A DNA stretch of 64,000 bases from Nocardia sp. CC227C (GTDB taxonomy: Bacteria > Actinomycetota > Actinomycetes > Mycobacteriales > Mycobacteriaceae). A program made the translations under genes and the position numbers. Shown here in pieces: positions 34,644 to 42,949 of this stretch. Below the pieces are notes generated by a model. The model did not search any database. It had not been told where the DNA came from and worked only from the letters and a program-made list of their open reading frames with translations. The stretch spans positions 1-64,000 of the forward strand of contig NZ_JASITE010000018.1 in NCBI RefSeq assembly GCF_030767025.1. The letters are read 5' to 3'. Numbering within the stretch: position 1 is the stretch's first letter; each line of letters opens with the position of its first letter.

Positions 34644-36467
34644 GTGACATCTCCTCGTGACCCTGACGCCGAGTCCGGTCGGTGGAGGGACGAGGAGTAC
34701 CCGCTCATCGATCGGCACCCCGGGTACGACCGCTATCCGCCGCCGAACACGCCCGCCCGCGCACCGCTGCCGGATGATCCCGACCTGCCGGAATTCCTGG
34801 CCCGCCGGACCGGACGGGCGCGGGCGCTGCCGCCGCGCGGTGTCCCCGTGCCGCCGGACGAGCCGCGCGGCGTCGGGCTGTCCCGGGACGGCCGCGAGCA
34901 GCGGGCACCGCGCACCCCGCGGCCGCTCGACGCCGAGCCGGTCACACCCGATTCCGGTGACCTGCCGCCGACCGCCCGGTTCGCCGCCACCGATCCGGAA
35001 CATCCGGAACGCACCCGCGAGATCACCAGCCCGGGCCTGCGGAAGCCGCCGCGCAAGCTGACCGTCACCCGCGTCGCCGCGCGGCGCGGCATCGAGCTCA
35101 CCAATCGCGGCTTCGCGACCTTCCAGCGCGCGGCGAAGGCCGACGGTGCGGAGGAATCGGGGCTCACCGCGCTCGTCTACGCCACCATGGCCAACTTCGC
35201 CACCGACGCCGCCATCGCGGTGGCGCTGGCGAATACGCTGTTCTTCGCCAGCGCCACCGCCGAGTCCAAGACGAAAGTGGCGCTGTACCTGCTCATCACG
35301 ATCGCACCGTTCGCGGTGATCGCCCCGCTCATCGGCCCCATGCTGGACCGGCTGCAACGGGGCCGCCGGATCGCGCTGGCGAGTTCGTTCGCGGTCCGCG
35401 TCGTGGTGGCGGTGCTGTTGATCTTCAATTACGACACCTGGGCGCTGTATCCGCTGGCGCTGTGCATGATGATCCTCAGCAAATCGTTCTCGGTGCTGAA
35501 ATCGGCGGTCACGCCCAGGGTGCTGCCACCGGGCATCGACCTGGTGCGCACCAACTCCCGCCTCACCGTCTTCGGCCTGGTGGGCGGCACGCTGGTGGCG
35601 GGCGGTGTCACCGGTCTGATCGCGTCGGTGCTGCACACCCCGGGAGCCCTGGTGTTCGCGGCCGTGCTGGCGGGGGCGGGGTGCTATCTGAGCCTGCGGA
35701 TTCCGTCGTGGGTGGAGGTCACCGAGGGTGAGGTGCCCGCGACCCTCGGCTATCACGGCGGCGACGCCCGCACCGAGGTGCTCGACCCGAGCCAGGCGGC
35801 GAAGATCCAGCCCAGCAAGCGGCGGCAGCCGCTGGGCCGGGCGGTGGTGACCGGGCTCTGGGGCAACGGCACCATCCGCATCCTGACCGGATTCCTGACC
35901 TTCTACGTCGCGTTCGTCGCCAAGGCGACCGAACACCGGCCGGTGCAGCAGGCCGCCATGCTCGGTGTGGTCGGCGCGGCGGCCGCGGTCGGCAATTTCA
36001 CCGGCAATGCCACCGGGGCCCGCATGAAACTGGGTCGTCCGTCGCTCATCGTGCTCAGCTGCACCATCGCCTGCGTGGCGGTCGCGGTGCTGGCGGCGAT
36101 CCTCGGCAGTCTGATCGGCGCGGCGGTGGCGGCGCTGGTGGCGGCGGGGGCGAGCGCGCTGGCCAAGGTGTCGCTGGACGCCTCCATCCAGGACGATCTG
36201 CCGCCGGAGTCCATCGCCTCCGGTTTCGGCCGTTCGGAGACCGTGCTGCAACTGTCGTGGGTGCTGGGCGGTGCGGCGGGGGTGCTGCTGCCGACCGACT
36301 ACTGGAAGGGTTTCCTGGTGGTCACGGCGATCATGGCGCTCGGTCTGGTGCAGACCGTGGTCAGCTACCGTGGTCATTCGCTGCTGCCCGGTTTGGGCGG
36401 CAACCGACCCCAGCACGCGAAACAGGAGACTTCCCGCACGCACGGCGCGGGGGAACCCGCCACATGA
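34644..36467 (+). CDS. MFS transporter with long disordered N terminus (Rv0876c type)
   Basis: A 607-residue protein from GTG 34644. The first 140 residues are polar and Pro/Arg-rich with no hydrophobic segment. They are followed by a conserved linker, TVTRVAARRGIELTNRGFATFQRAAKADGAEESGLTALVYATM, and about 12 membrane helices. Helical landmarks are FATDAAIAVALANTLFF, IAPLIGPMLDRLQRGRRIALA, KSFSVLKSAVTPRVLPPGIDLV, and LPPESIASGFGRSETVLQLSWVLGG. This matches the Rv0876c membrane protein family; the substrate is not known. The stop is 14 bases before the DUF2771 start, so the two form an operon, as in mycobacteria. Confidence 0.85.
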   Translation: MTSPRDPDAESGRWRDEEYPLIDRHPGYDRYPPPNTPARAPLPDDPDLPEFLARRTGRARALPPRGVPVPPDEPRGVGLSRDGREQRAPRTPRPLDAEPVTPDSGDLPPTARFAATDPEHPERTREITSPGLRKPPRKLTVTRVAARRGIELTNRGFATFQRAAKADGAEESGLTALVYATMANFATDAAIAVALANTLFFASATAESKTKVALYLLITIAPFAVIAPLIGPMLDRLQRGRRIALASSFAVRVVVAVLLIFNYDTWALYPLALCMMILSKSFSVLKSAVTPRVLPPGIDLVRTNSRLTVFGLVGGTLVAGGVTGLIASVLHTPGALVFAAVLAGAGCYLSLRIPSWVEVTEGEVPATLGYHGGDARTEVLDPSQAAKIQPSKRRQPLGRAVVTGLWGNGTIRILTGFLTFYVAFVAKATEHRPVQQAAMLGVVGAAAAVGNFTGNATGARMKLGRPSLIVLSCTIACVAVAVLAAILGSLIGAAVAALVAAGASALAKVSLDASIQDDLPPESIASGFGRSETVLQLSWVLGGAAGVLLPTDYWKGFLVVTAIMALGLVQTVVSYRGHSLLPGLGGNRPQHAKQETSRTHGAGEPAT

Positions 36468-36483
36468 CGGACAGGAAGCACCG

Positions 36484-37059
36484 GTGAGCAAACCGAACGC
36501 CCGCACGATCCTCGCTCTCGTCGCAGCGGCGCTGCTCGTATTCGTGGCCGCCGTCGCGACGGTGGTGGCGCTCGCGGTGCGCGCCGCCGATGAGCCGAAG
36601 CCCGCCATCACCGCCTACGCGCACGGCAAGGCCGTGACGGTCGAGCCCTTCATGTACTGCTCGGTGCAGATGGATGACTGCCTGGTGCTGCCCAAGGGCA
36701 ACGAGGCGCAGTTGCCCCTCGAGCTGGACTGCCCCGCGGACTCCGACTGCCGCACCGGCGAATTCGCCGACCTGGAGGTGCCGAGCGGGTACCCGCTGCA
36801 GCTGTCGCTGCCCAAGTCGATCGCGGGGAGCCCGTGGGTGGCGGTGGCCTACTACGAATTGCCGGACGGGGCGATCATGCCGCAGCGGATCTCGCACCGC
36901 GATTTCGACGAGGGTACGGTCGCCATCACCATTCCGTCCGCCGAGCGACTGCCGCTGCTCGGCGTGGAGGTGCAGCTGCCGATCCTGGCCCGCGACACCA
37001 GCACCGGCGAGGAGGGCTACATCCCGCACGCCGCCTGGTCCATCCGCACCGCGGACTGA
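36484..37059 (+). CDS. DUF2771 exported protein
   Basis: A 191-residue protein from GTG 36484. An uncleaved or cleaved signal helix, TILALVAAALLVFVAAVATVVALAV, is followed by a beta-rich extracytoplasmic domain with three cysteine-bearing segments: EPFMYCSVQMDDCLVLP and LDCPADSDCRTGEF. The conserved end is GVEVQLPILARDTSTGEEGYIPHAAWSI. This is the DUF2771 family (Rv0875c), always next to the MFS protein upstream. The pair may work together at the membrane; the biochemical function is unknown. Confidence 0.82.
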   Translation: MSKPNARTILALVAAALLVFVAAVATVVALAVRAADEPKPAITAYAHGKAVTVEPFMYCSVQMDDCLVLPKGNEAQLPLELDCPADSDCRTGEFADLEVPSGYPLQLSLPKSIAGSPWVAVAYYELPDGAIMPQRISHRDFDEGTVAITIPSAERLPLLGVEVQLPILARDTSTGEEGYIPHAAWSIRTAD

Positions 37060-37089
37060 CCGCCCGGACGAACTGTCCGCCAACGCAAT

Positions 37090-37123
37090 CGGGCCCCGGT
37101 GAGCGAATGCTCATCGGGGCCCG
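37090..37123. terminator. Bidirectional terminator between DUF2771 and cspB
   Basis: A 15-bp stem (CGGGCCCCGGTGAGC / GCTCATCGGGGCCCG, one G-T pair in RNA terms G-U) with loop GAAT, followed by TCGTTTC. It lies between convergent 3' ends at 37059 and 37136. Confidence 0.85.
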
Positions 37124-37135
37124 TCGTTTCGGCCG

Positions 37136-37555
37136 TCAGTGGTCGAGTTCGCGGGCGACCCCGCGCACGACCTCGGCGATGCGCTGGGCCATCTTGCGAT
37201 CGGGGTAGCGGCCGCGCTGGAGGTCGGGCTGCACCTTCATCTCCAGCAGCTTGATCATGTCCTCGACGAGACCGTGCAGTTCGTCGGGAGTCTTTCGGGG
37301 AGCGGCGGGTTCGGCATTGCGGCGCTCGCCGCGCCCCTGGCCGCGCACGGACGGGGTCTCCAGCAGTTTGAGGCTGAGAGCCTGGGGGCCGCGCCGGCCC
37401 GCCGCCATGCCGAATTCCACCCGCTGGCCGGGCTTGAGGGCCTCCACGCCCTCCGGCAGTGCGGACGACCGGACATAGACGTCCTCACCCTCATCCTGGG
37501 AAAGGAAGCCGAAGCCCTTTTCGACGTCGTACCACTTCACCTTGCCGGTCGGCAC
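37136..37555 (-). CDS. cspB: Cold-shock protein with C-terminal extension (CspB type)
   Basis: A 139-residue protein. The cold-shock domain (residues 1-68) has VPTGKVKWYDVEKGFGFLSQDEG (RNP1), EDVYVRSSALPEGVEALKPGQRVEF (RNP2) and AAGRRGPQALSLKL. The extension of about 65 residues ends in a conserved helical part, DELHGLVEDMIKLLEMKVQPDLQRGRYPDRKMAQRIAEVVRGVARELD. This matches M. tuberculosis Rv0871 throughout, and its N terminus (PTGKVKWYD) fixes the start at GTG 37555; GTG 37564 is a near alternative. It binds single-stranded RNA/DNA. The function of the extension is unknown. Confidence 0.9.
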   Translation of the reverse strand: MPTGKVKWYDVEKGFGFLSQDEGEDVYVRSSALPEGVEALKPGQRVEFGMAAGRRGPQALSLKLLETPSVRGQGRGERRNAEPAAPRKTPDELHGLVEDMIKLLEMKVQPDLQRGRYPDRKMAQRIAEVVRGVARELDH

Positions 37556-37734
37556 TGCGCTCACCCGTTCGTTGATCGGATGCCCGGCCTCCCGGGCACA
37601 ACTCGTTGTCGGACCAAACGTCCGCAACCTATCCACTTGCGAAAGAACGCGCCCCACACAGGTATGAGGGACGCGAATGCTTCGAGTCTACCCCGGTGTG
37701 AATAGCCCGAGCACATCAGTTTTAAGGTCTCGAG

Positions 37735-37965
37735 GTGTCCGACACCTCCTCGAACCCGACCCCGCGCAGGTCCGGGACCTGGCTGCTGCGCACCGCGATC
37801 GTCCTGTTCGCCATTGGATTGCTGGCGATCGTGGGCATCTTCGGCTGGGCGATTCTCGCCGATTCGGAGCCGGGTCTCTGGCTCTATCTCCTCGCCATGT
37901 GCGCACCACTCGGATTTCTGTTCGGCGTGGTGTTCGCGCTGTGGTCGGGTCGGCGCGCGCGGTGA
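37735..37965 (+). CDS. Small two-helix membrane protein
   Basis: A 76-residue protein from GTG 37735. A polar start (SDTSSNPTPRRSGT) is followed by two membrane helices, WLLRTAIVLFAIGLLAIVGIFGWAIL and GLWLYLLAMCAPLGFLFGVVFALW, then a basic end (SGRRAR). It is divergent from cspB. M. tuberculosis has a small membrane protein at the same place (Rv0870c). Function unknown. Confidence 0.7.
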   Translation: MSDTSSNPTPRRSGTWLLRTAIVLFAIGLLAIVGIFGWAILADSEPGLWLYLLAMCAPLGFLFGVVFALWSGRRAR

Positions 37966-38221
37966 CCCGTCGGGGGTATCCGCGGACACGCGGGTTGCCC
38001 ATTCCGTTACCCGGCTACACATGTGATCTTAGTCACATAACAGGCCGATAACGACCCGGTGACAGGACCCTATCGGGCCAGACACGCCGTGACCACCAGC
38101 ACATACGGGTGTGCGGAAGCCCTTGTGCCGGATCGCCACTCGATCAGACCCGCCGGTTACCAAATAGTGATTTTTCGCGGCGGTAGTCGTAGTGTCTGTC
38201 GCTAGCCGGGTCAGCCCGGCG
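37966..38221. other. Upstream regulatory region of rpfA
   Basis: A 420-base non-coding gap separates the small membrane protein from rpfA. Its left part holds a perfect CRP-like palindrome and a GATAAC (38045-38050) that could be a -10 element. A second possible -10, TAGTGT (38190-38195), stands just before the probable riboswitch that fills the right part. Confidence 0.5.
38022..38037. promoter_or_regulatory. CRP (cAMP receptor protein) binding site
   Basis: TGTGATCTTAGTCACA matches the CRP consensus TGTGA-N6-TCACA perfectly on both half-sites. It lies about 350 bases upstream of rpfA. In M. tuberculosis rpfA is a known target of the CRP homologue Rv3676, which supports the reading. Confidence 0.75.
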
Positions 38222-38368
38222 CCACCGGCCCGCCGCACCGAACCTCACCCCGCGGGTACGGACCCCCACACGGAACCAGGGGTGAGGGCGAGGAACAGCG
38301 CGCACCAGCGCGCCGGGACGGACGACCTCTCAGTTCGCCCCCCGGTAGTCGGCCTCGCAGGAGCGTAC
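38222..38368 (+). ncRNA. Probable ydaO-type c-di-AMP riboswitch in the rpfA leader
   Basis: The leader contains, in order, CCGAACC (38238-38244), GGGTACGGACCCCC, CCAGGGGTGAGGGCG and CGGTAGTCGGCCTCGCAGG, followed by the rpfA ribosome binding site GAGAGGAAA. These conserved blocks and their order match the ydaO-yuaA class, which is known to precede rpf-type cell-wall hydrolase genes in actinobacteria. The class senses cyclic di-AMP and usually turns expression off when it is bound. The boundaries are approximate, estimated by eye. Confidence 0.72.
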
Positions 38369-38387
38369 GAGAGGAAACGACCCGAAC

Positions 38388-39011
38388 ATGAGTGGACGCC
38401 ATCGCAAGCCGACCAACACCGGCCGCACCGTCGCCAAGGTCGCCGTCACCGGCGCCATGATCAGCGGCGCCGGAGTGGCCCTGGCGGGCAACGCCAGCGC
38501 GGCTCCCGACTCCGATTGGGATCGCCTCGCACAGTGTGAAGCAGGCGGCAACTGGTCGATCAACACCGGCAACGGGTACCACGGCGGCCTGCAGTTCTCG
38601 CCCAGCACGTGGCGCGCCCACGGCGGCGGCGAATTCGCCCCCAACGCCTACCAGGCCAGCCGCGAAGAGCAGATCGTCGTCGCCGAGCGCGTGCTCGCGA
38701 GCCAGGGCTGGGGCGCTTGGCCCTCCTGCTCCTCCAGCCTCGGGCTGAGCAGCGCTCCGACGCCGCGCAGCGCTCCGGCCGAGGAGACCCCGCGCTGGAA
38801 CCCCGGCGTCGCGCCGCAGACCCAGGCCGCCGACAGCAGCCAGCAGGTCTTCCATGCCGTCGACCGCGCCTTCGAGGTCGCCCAGCAGAACGGCATCAAC
38901 ATCCCGCAGGAGGCGCGTGCCTTCGTCGACGCGGCCAAGAACGGCGGCGTCGAGCTCGACCCCGCGGTGGTGGACTTCTTCGAGGCGAACAAGAACCTGC
39001 TCCCGCAGTAA
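38388..39011 (+). CDS. rpfA: Resuscitation-promoting factor RpfA
   Basis: A 207-residue secreted protein from ATG 38388. The signal peptide (about residues 1-39) ends AGNASAAP. The Rpf domain (about 40-115) has DWDRLAQCEAGGNWSINTGNGYHGGLQFSPSTW, with the catalytic Glu in CEAGG near residue 51 and the paired Cys in WPSCSS. It is a lysozyme-like transglycosylase that cleaves peptidoglycan and supports growth resumption from dormancy. The C-terminal part is shorter than in M. tuberculosis RpfA, which has long Ala-Pro repeats. Here it is a short Pro/Gln linker and a helical tail ending EANKNLLPQ. Confidence 0.95.
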   Translation: MSGRHRKPTNTGRTVAKVAVTGAMISGAGVALAGNASAAPDSDWDRLAQCEAGGNWSINTGNGYHGGLQFSPSTWRAHGGGEFAPNAYQASREEQIVVAERVLASQGWGAWPSCSSSLGLSSAPTPRSAPAEETPRWNPGVAPQTQAADSSQQVFHAVDRAFEVAQQNGINIPQEARAFVDAAKNGGVELDPAVVDFFEANKNLLPQ

Positions 39012-39029
39012 TCCGTTCGCGCACGGCCG

Positions 39030-39057
39030 AGCCCCGCATCCACGGCGATGCGGGGCT
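39030..39057 (+). terminator. rpfA terminator
   Basis: An 11-bp stem AGCCCCGCATC / GATGCGGGGCT with a 6-base loop, 19 bases after the rpfA stop. Confidence 0.8.
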
Positions 39058-39220
39058 TCGCCGTGCCGAGCGCACGCCCGATATCCCGGGAGCCGGGAGC
39101 CGCCGCGGTGGGCGACTCGCGCCACCGCACCCCTGTTTGCCGGAAGAGCGCCGTCCCCGCCGGAATATCCGGGTGCCGGGGCAGGCGGCCCCACCCTCCC
39201 CATGCCAGAATGAGCCCGTG

Positions 39221-39406
39221 GTGAACAAATCGAAGAAACCGTACGTCGACAATGGCTGGCCGGAAGTGGCGAGCGGTGAGCACGCCGTGACCGAACTGTC
39301 GTCGACGCGTTCCGGCAACCTCTCCCCTTACGGCGAGGACATCGAGTTTCCGCTTCCGGTCGATCAGCTGCCGTACGTGCACCCGCACACGGTCATCAAC
39401 CGCTGA
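39221..39406 (+). CDS. Small conserved hypothetical protein
   Basis: A 61-residue cytosolic protein from GTG 39221 (GTG 39218 is directly adjacent and in frame). It reads NKSKKPYVDNGWPEVASGEH, then AVTELSSTRSGNLSPYGEDIEFPLPVDQLPYVHPHTVINR. The compact, motif-rich ending YVHPHTVINR and good codon bias suggest a real conserved protein. Its position between rpfA and the Rv0862c-like gene matches Rv0863 of M. tuberculosis. Function unknown. Confidence 0.75.
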   Translation: MNKSKKPYVDNGWPEVASGEHAVTELSSTRSGNLSPYGEDIEFPLPVDQLPYVHPHTVINR

Positions 39407-39547
39407 CGACGCTTCACCCCATGCGGTTCGTGGCGCGGCACATCGCGCGGTGGCCGTCGCACCCCCGATTCGGCGCGACGGCCATCGAAACGTGCCCCAC
39501 GACGCATACCGGTCAGCCGTCCCGCCACCGCGCCCCGCTGGTTCGCC

Positions 39548-42244
39548 GTGACCGATAGCGGCCCCGGCCACGCCGAGTTCGCCAACGGTGCACCGGCTTC
39601 CGAACCGTCCGGCGGCACCGCGCCGGACGCGGTCGGTGATGCCCCCGCAGCGCCATCGGCGGACGACAGCACGGCGACCGCGGCGACTGCGGCGAGCGGG
39701 ACGACCGCGACCACCGCGACGAGCGGGGCGACCACGGCGAGCGGGACCACCGCGACGAGCGGGGCGACCACGGCGAGCGGAACGACCGCGACGAGCGGGA
39801 CGACCACGGCGACCGCGACGGCCGAGACGAGCGGGTCGAGCAGCTCGGCGGCTGGAGGTGCGGGAGACGCCGACAGCCGGTCCGGAGCCACCGTCTCGGG
39901 GGCGAAAGGGGCCGCGCGCCGCGCGGCTACCGGCGCGAAGGGCCGCAAGGCCGCCGCCGAGGCCGCCTCGTTGACGGAGTGGCTGGCGGCTCGGGGGGAC
40001 GACGAGTTGGTGGGGCTGTTGCAGCTGCGACCGGATCTGGCCGTGCCGCTGCCCGGTTCGATGGCCGTGCTGGCCGCGCGGACCGAACAGCGGGCCTCCG
40101 TACTGCGCGCCACCGACGAATTGGACACCCTCGATTTCGCGGTGATCGAGACTTTGGCGGTGCACGGAGCGGCCGACCCCCGCACACCCGTCGCCATGCC
40201 CAGAACACGCCTGCACGAGCTGTTGGGCGATCGGGTGGGCAAGAAGCTGATCAACGCCGCCGTGGACCGGCTGCGGGCGCGCGCCCTGGTCTGGGGCTCG
40301 GACAAGGCGCTGCGGCTCACCCCCGCCGCCCAGGAGGCGCTACCGTGGCCGCTGGGCAGCACCACGGAGATTCCCGACGCCCTCACCGCGACCGAGATCG
40401 CCGCCGCGCTGGGCGAACTCACCACCCAGGAACGGGCGCTGCTCGACAAGCTCGCCACCACCGGCCCCCGCGGGCGCACCCGCGACGCCGCGCCGGGCAC
40501 GCCCGCCGACCGCCCGGTACAGCGACTGCTGGCGCGCCGACTGCTGAACTGGATCGACGCCGAGACCGTCGAACTGCCACCCATGGTCGGCCAGGTGCTG
40601 CGGCGCGAACCCACCACCGATCCGCACGCACTCACCCCGCCACAGCCCGCGACCACCAAACTCACCGCCGCCGATGTGAACGCGGCCGCCGCCGGCGAGG
40701 TCGGTGAATTGCTGCGCCACAGTGCCGAACTGCTGGAATCACTCGGGCGCACACCGGCTCCCGTGTTGCGCTCGGGTGGGCTGGGGGTGCGCGAGACGCG
40801 GCGCATCGCCAAGCAGACCGGTATCGACGACTCGCGCCTCGGCCTGCTCGCCGAGGTGCTCACGGCGGCCCGCCTGGTGGATCGCGGCAGTCCCGAGCCC
40901 GCGCCGGACAGCGACCTCGAGGACCACTGGGCCCCCACCACCACCGCCGACGCCTGGACCGCCGCCGCCCCCGCGAAACGCTGGGTGGTGCTCGCCCGCG
41001 CCTGGCTGGAGCTGGACCGCTTCCCGTGGATGATCGGCCTGCGCGACGCCAATGACAAACCGCTGGTCGCGCTTTCGGCGGACCTGCGCATCCTGCACGC
41101 GGTGCGCGACCGTCGCGCCATTCTCGACCTGCTCGGCGAGTTCCCCTCCGGCACCGCGGTACCGGCGGCCGAATTGGGCCGGGTGCTGGCCTGGCGGCAA
41201 CCGCGCTGGCGGCGGCACTTCCGTACCGACGCGGTGGCGAACACCCTGGCCGAGGCGCAGGCGCTGGGCTTGGTCGCCCACGGCGCGCTCACCTCCGCCG
41301 GGCGGGCCCTGTTGCACGGCAACGAATCCGGTCCCGCCGATGCCGAGGCGGCCATGGCGGCGGCGCTGCCGAAACCGGTGGACCACATCCTGGTGCAGGC
41401 GGATCTGACGGTCATCGCCCCCGGGCCGCTCGTCCCGGAGTTGCAGGACCGCGTCTCGCTGGTCGCCGATGTCGAATCCGCCGGTGCCGCAACGGTGTAC
41501 CGCATCAGCGACACCTCCGTGCGGCGCGCCCTGGACGCCGGGGCCACCGCCGCGGAACTGCACAATCTGTTCACCACGCACTCGCGCACCCCGGTCCCGC
41601 AGTCGCTGACCTATCTCATCGACGACGTGGCGCGCCGCCACGGCCGCCTGCGGGTCGGGATGGCGCAATCCTTCGTGCGCAGCGAGGATCCGGCGCTGCT
41701 GGCCGAGGTGCTGGCCGCCCCGGTGGCCGGGCAGCTGGCGCTGCGGGCCGTCGCGCCCACGGTGGCGATCTCCCAGGCGCCGCTGGGCGAGGTGCTGGAG
41801 CAATTGCGCGCGGCGGGTTTCAGCCCGGCCGGTGAGGATTCCTCCGGGGCCGTGGTCGATCTACGCCCGCGCGGCATCCGCATCGCCCCGCGGCCGAACG
41901 CGCGGCCGGTCTACCGCCCCAACCCGCCGAGCCTGGAGCAACTGCGCTCCCTGGTGGGCGAACTGCGCGCGGGAGAGCTCGCGGCACAGGCACGTTCGGG
42001 TCAGACGGTGCGTTCGGACGGCACCCGCACCAGCACCGCCGCCACCCTCGCCCTGCTGCAACTGGCCGCCCGGGTCCACCGCCCGGTGCACATCGGCTAC
42101 GTGGACGCGCAGGGGGTGGCCACCCAGCGGGTGGTGGAGCCGGTCAAGGTGGGCGGCGGCCAACTCGACGCCCTGGACACGGTGACCGGCACCGTGCGCA
42201 CCTTCACGCTGCACCGCATCGCCTCGGTCTCCCTGGTCGACTGA
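39548..42244 (+). CDS. Helicase-associated domain protein (Rv0862c type)
   Basis: An 898-residue protein from GTG 39548. The N terminus (about 1-130) is a disordered Ala/Thr/Ser/Gly region with a 12-residue tandem repeat. After that come LTEWLAARGDDELVGLLQLRPDLAVPLPGSM, winged-helix-like segments (ELLGDRVGKKLINAAVDRLRARALVW; LGVRETRRIAKQTGIDDSRLGLLAEVLTAARLV), and the helicase-associated domain HILVQADLTVIAPGPLVPELQDRVSLVADVESAGAATVYRISDTSVRRALDAG. The C terminus resembles a WYL-like sensor (PVHIGYVDAQGVATQRVVEPVKV). It is the usual genomic partner of the bacterial XPB helicase; in this genome about 2.8 kb separates the two. Confidence 0.85.
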   Translation: MTDSGPGHAEFANGAPASEPSGGTAPDAVGDAPAAPSADDSTATAATAASGTTATTATSGATTASGTTATSGATTASGTTATSGTTTATATAETSGSSSSAAGGAGDADSRSGATVSGAKGAARRAATGAKGRKAAAEAASLTEWLAARGDDELVGLLQLRPDLAVPLPGSMAVLAARTEQRASVLRATDELDTLDFAVIETLAVHGAADPRTPVAMPRTRLHELLGDRVGKKLINAAVDRLRARALVWGSDKALRLTPAAQEALPWPLGSTTEIPDALTATEIAAALGELTTQERALLDKLATTGPRGRTRDAAPGTPADRPVQRLLARRLLNWIDAETVELPPMVGQVLRREPTTDPHALTPPQPATTKLTAADVNAAAAGEVGELLRHSAELLESLGRTPAPVLRSGGLGVRETRRIAKQTGIDDSRLGLLAEVLTAARLVDRGSPEPAPDSDLEDHWAPTTTADAWTAAAPAKRWVVLARAWLELDRFPWMIGLRDANDKPLVALSADLRILHAVRDRRAILDLLGEFPSGTAVPAAELGRVLAWRQPRWRRHFRTDAVANTLAEAQALGLVAHGALTSAGRALLHGNESGPADAEAAMAAALPKPVDHILVQADLTVIAPGPLVPELQDRVSLVADVESAGAATVYRISDTSVRRALDAGATAAELHNLFTTHSRTPVPQSLTYLIDDVARRHGRLRVGMAQSFVRSEDPALLAEVLAAPVAGQLALRAVAPTVAISQAPLGEVLEQLRAAGFSPAGEDSSGAVVDLRPRGIRIAPRPNARPVYRPNPPSLEQLRSLVGELRAGELAAQARSGQTVRSDGTRTSTAATLALLQLAARVHRPVHIGYVDAQGVATQRVVEPVKVGGGQLDALDTVTGTVRTFTLHRIASVSLVD
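39716..39814 (+). repeat. 36-bp in-frame tandem repeat in the Rv0862c-like gene
   Basis: Copies at 39716-39751 and 39752-39787, with a partial third copy, encode ATSGATTASGTT. The unit keeps the reading frame, so copy number changes alter only the length of the disordered N terminus. Confidence 0.75.
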
Positions 42245-42281
42245 GCCTCGATGACCCTGGTCGACTGAGCGCCTGATACGC

Positions 42282-42319
42282 GATCGGCCCGTCGCTCCCG
42301 GAGATGCGACGGGCCGATC
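42282..42319. terminator. Bidirectional terminator
   Basis: A perfect 14-bp stem GATCGGCCCGTCGC / GCGACGGGCCGATC with a 10-base loop, between the convergent Rv0862c-like and lppU-like genes. Confidence 0.85.
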
Positions 42320-42330
42320 CGCTTCCCCGG

Positions 42331-42846
42331 TCAGCTCTGCGGGCTGCCCAGGCAGAAGGTCATCTTGGGATCCGGCACGATGCGGTAGCCGATGGCCGCG
42401 GTATCACAGAGGAACTCGTCGGTCTCTCCGTCGATGCGCTTGGTCACCTTGAACGACGCCTCCGGCGCGGAGCAGTCCACGCTCTTGTACCCGGTGGTGG
42501 GGCTCTCGTTGTAGCAGGCGCCCTCCTTGAAGTTGGGGGCCAGGCACAGGAATGCGGTGGTGCCGCCGTTCAGGGTCTCCTCGTAGGAGGTGTACTCCTC
42601 CTTGCACTCCGTCTTGGTGTCGTGGACGTCCATGACCTTGTAGACGGCCTTCTCGGAGGAGCAGTCGACCGGCTCCGTCTCGGAGTCGGCCGCGGACCCG
42701 GAGATGACATTGATGCAGTCACCGACCTGCGCTTTCGCGGTGTCGGACTTGCTGGCCTCTTCGAACATCGAGCATCCGGCCAGCGCGGCGACTGCCACGA
42801 GAGCCAACACGAGGCGCGCGATAAGCCTCGTTGGTGCGAACTTCAC
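42331..42846 (-). CDS. LppU-like lipoprotein
   Basis: A 171-residue lipoprotein from ATG 42846. The signal is KFAPTRLIARLVLALVAVAALAGC with lipobox LAGC (Cys near residue 25). The mature part has two Cys-paired repeats: GDCINVISGSAADSETEPVDCSSEKAVYKV and, later, EGACYNESPTTGYKSVDCSAPEASFKV, each of the form GxC...VDC-S-xxAxYKV. This pattern is that of LppU/SCO3897-type lipoproteins. It is anchored on the outer face of the membrane; function unknown. It is unusually Lys/Glu-rich for the neighbourhood. Confidence 0.82.
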   Translation of the reverse strand: MKFAPTRLIARLVLALVAVAALAGCSMFEEASKSDTAKAQVGDCINVISGSAADSETEPVDCSSEKAVYKVMDVHDTKTECKEEYTSYEETLNGGTTAFLCLAPNFKEGACYNESPTTGYKSVDCSAPEASFKVTKRIDGETDEFLCDTAAIGYRIVPDPKMTFCLGSPQS

Positions 42847-42949
42847 CTGCGAAAACCTTTCTCACCGAACCGTTCACGGCCGCCGTGAACGGCCTGAGGC
42901 TACCCGCAGGGGACCGGCGGCCGCATCAGTCCCGCGTTGGAGCGGCGGA

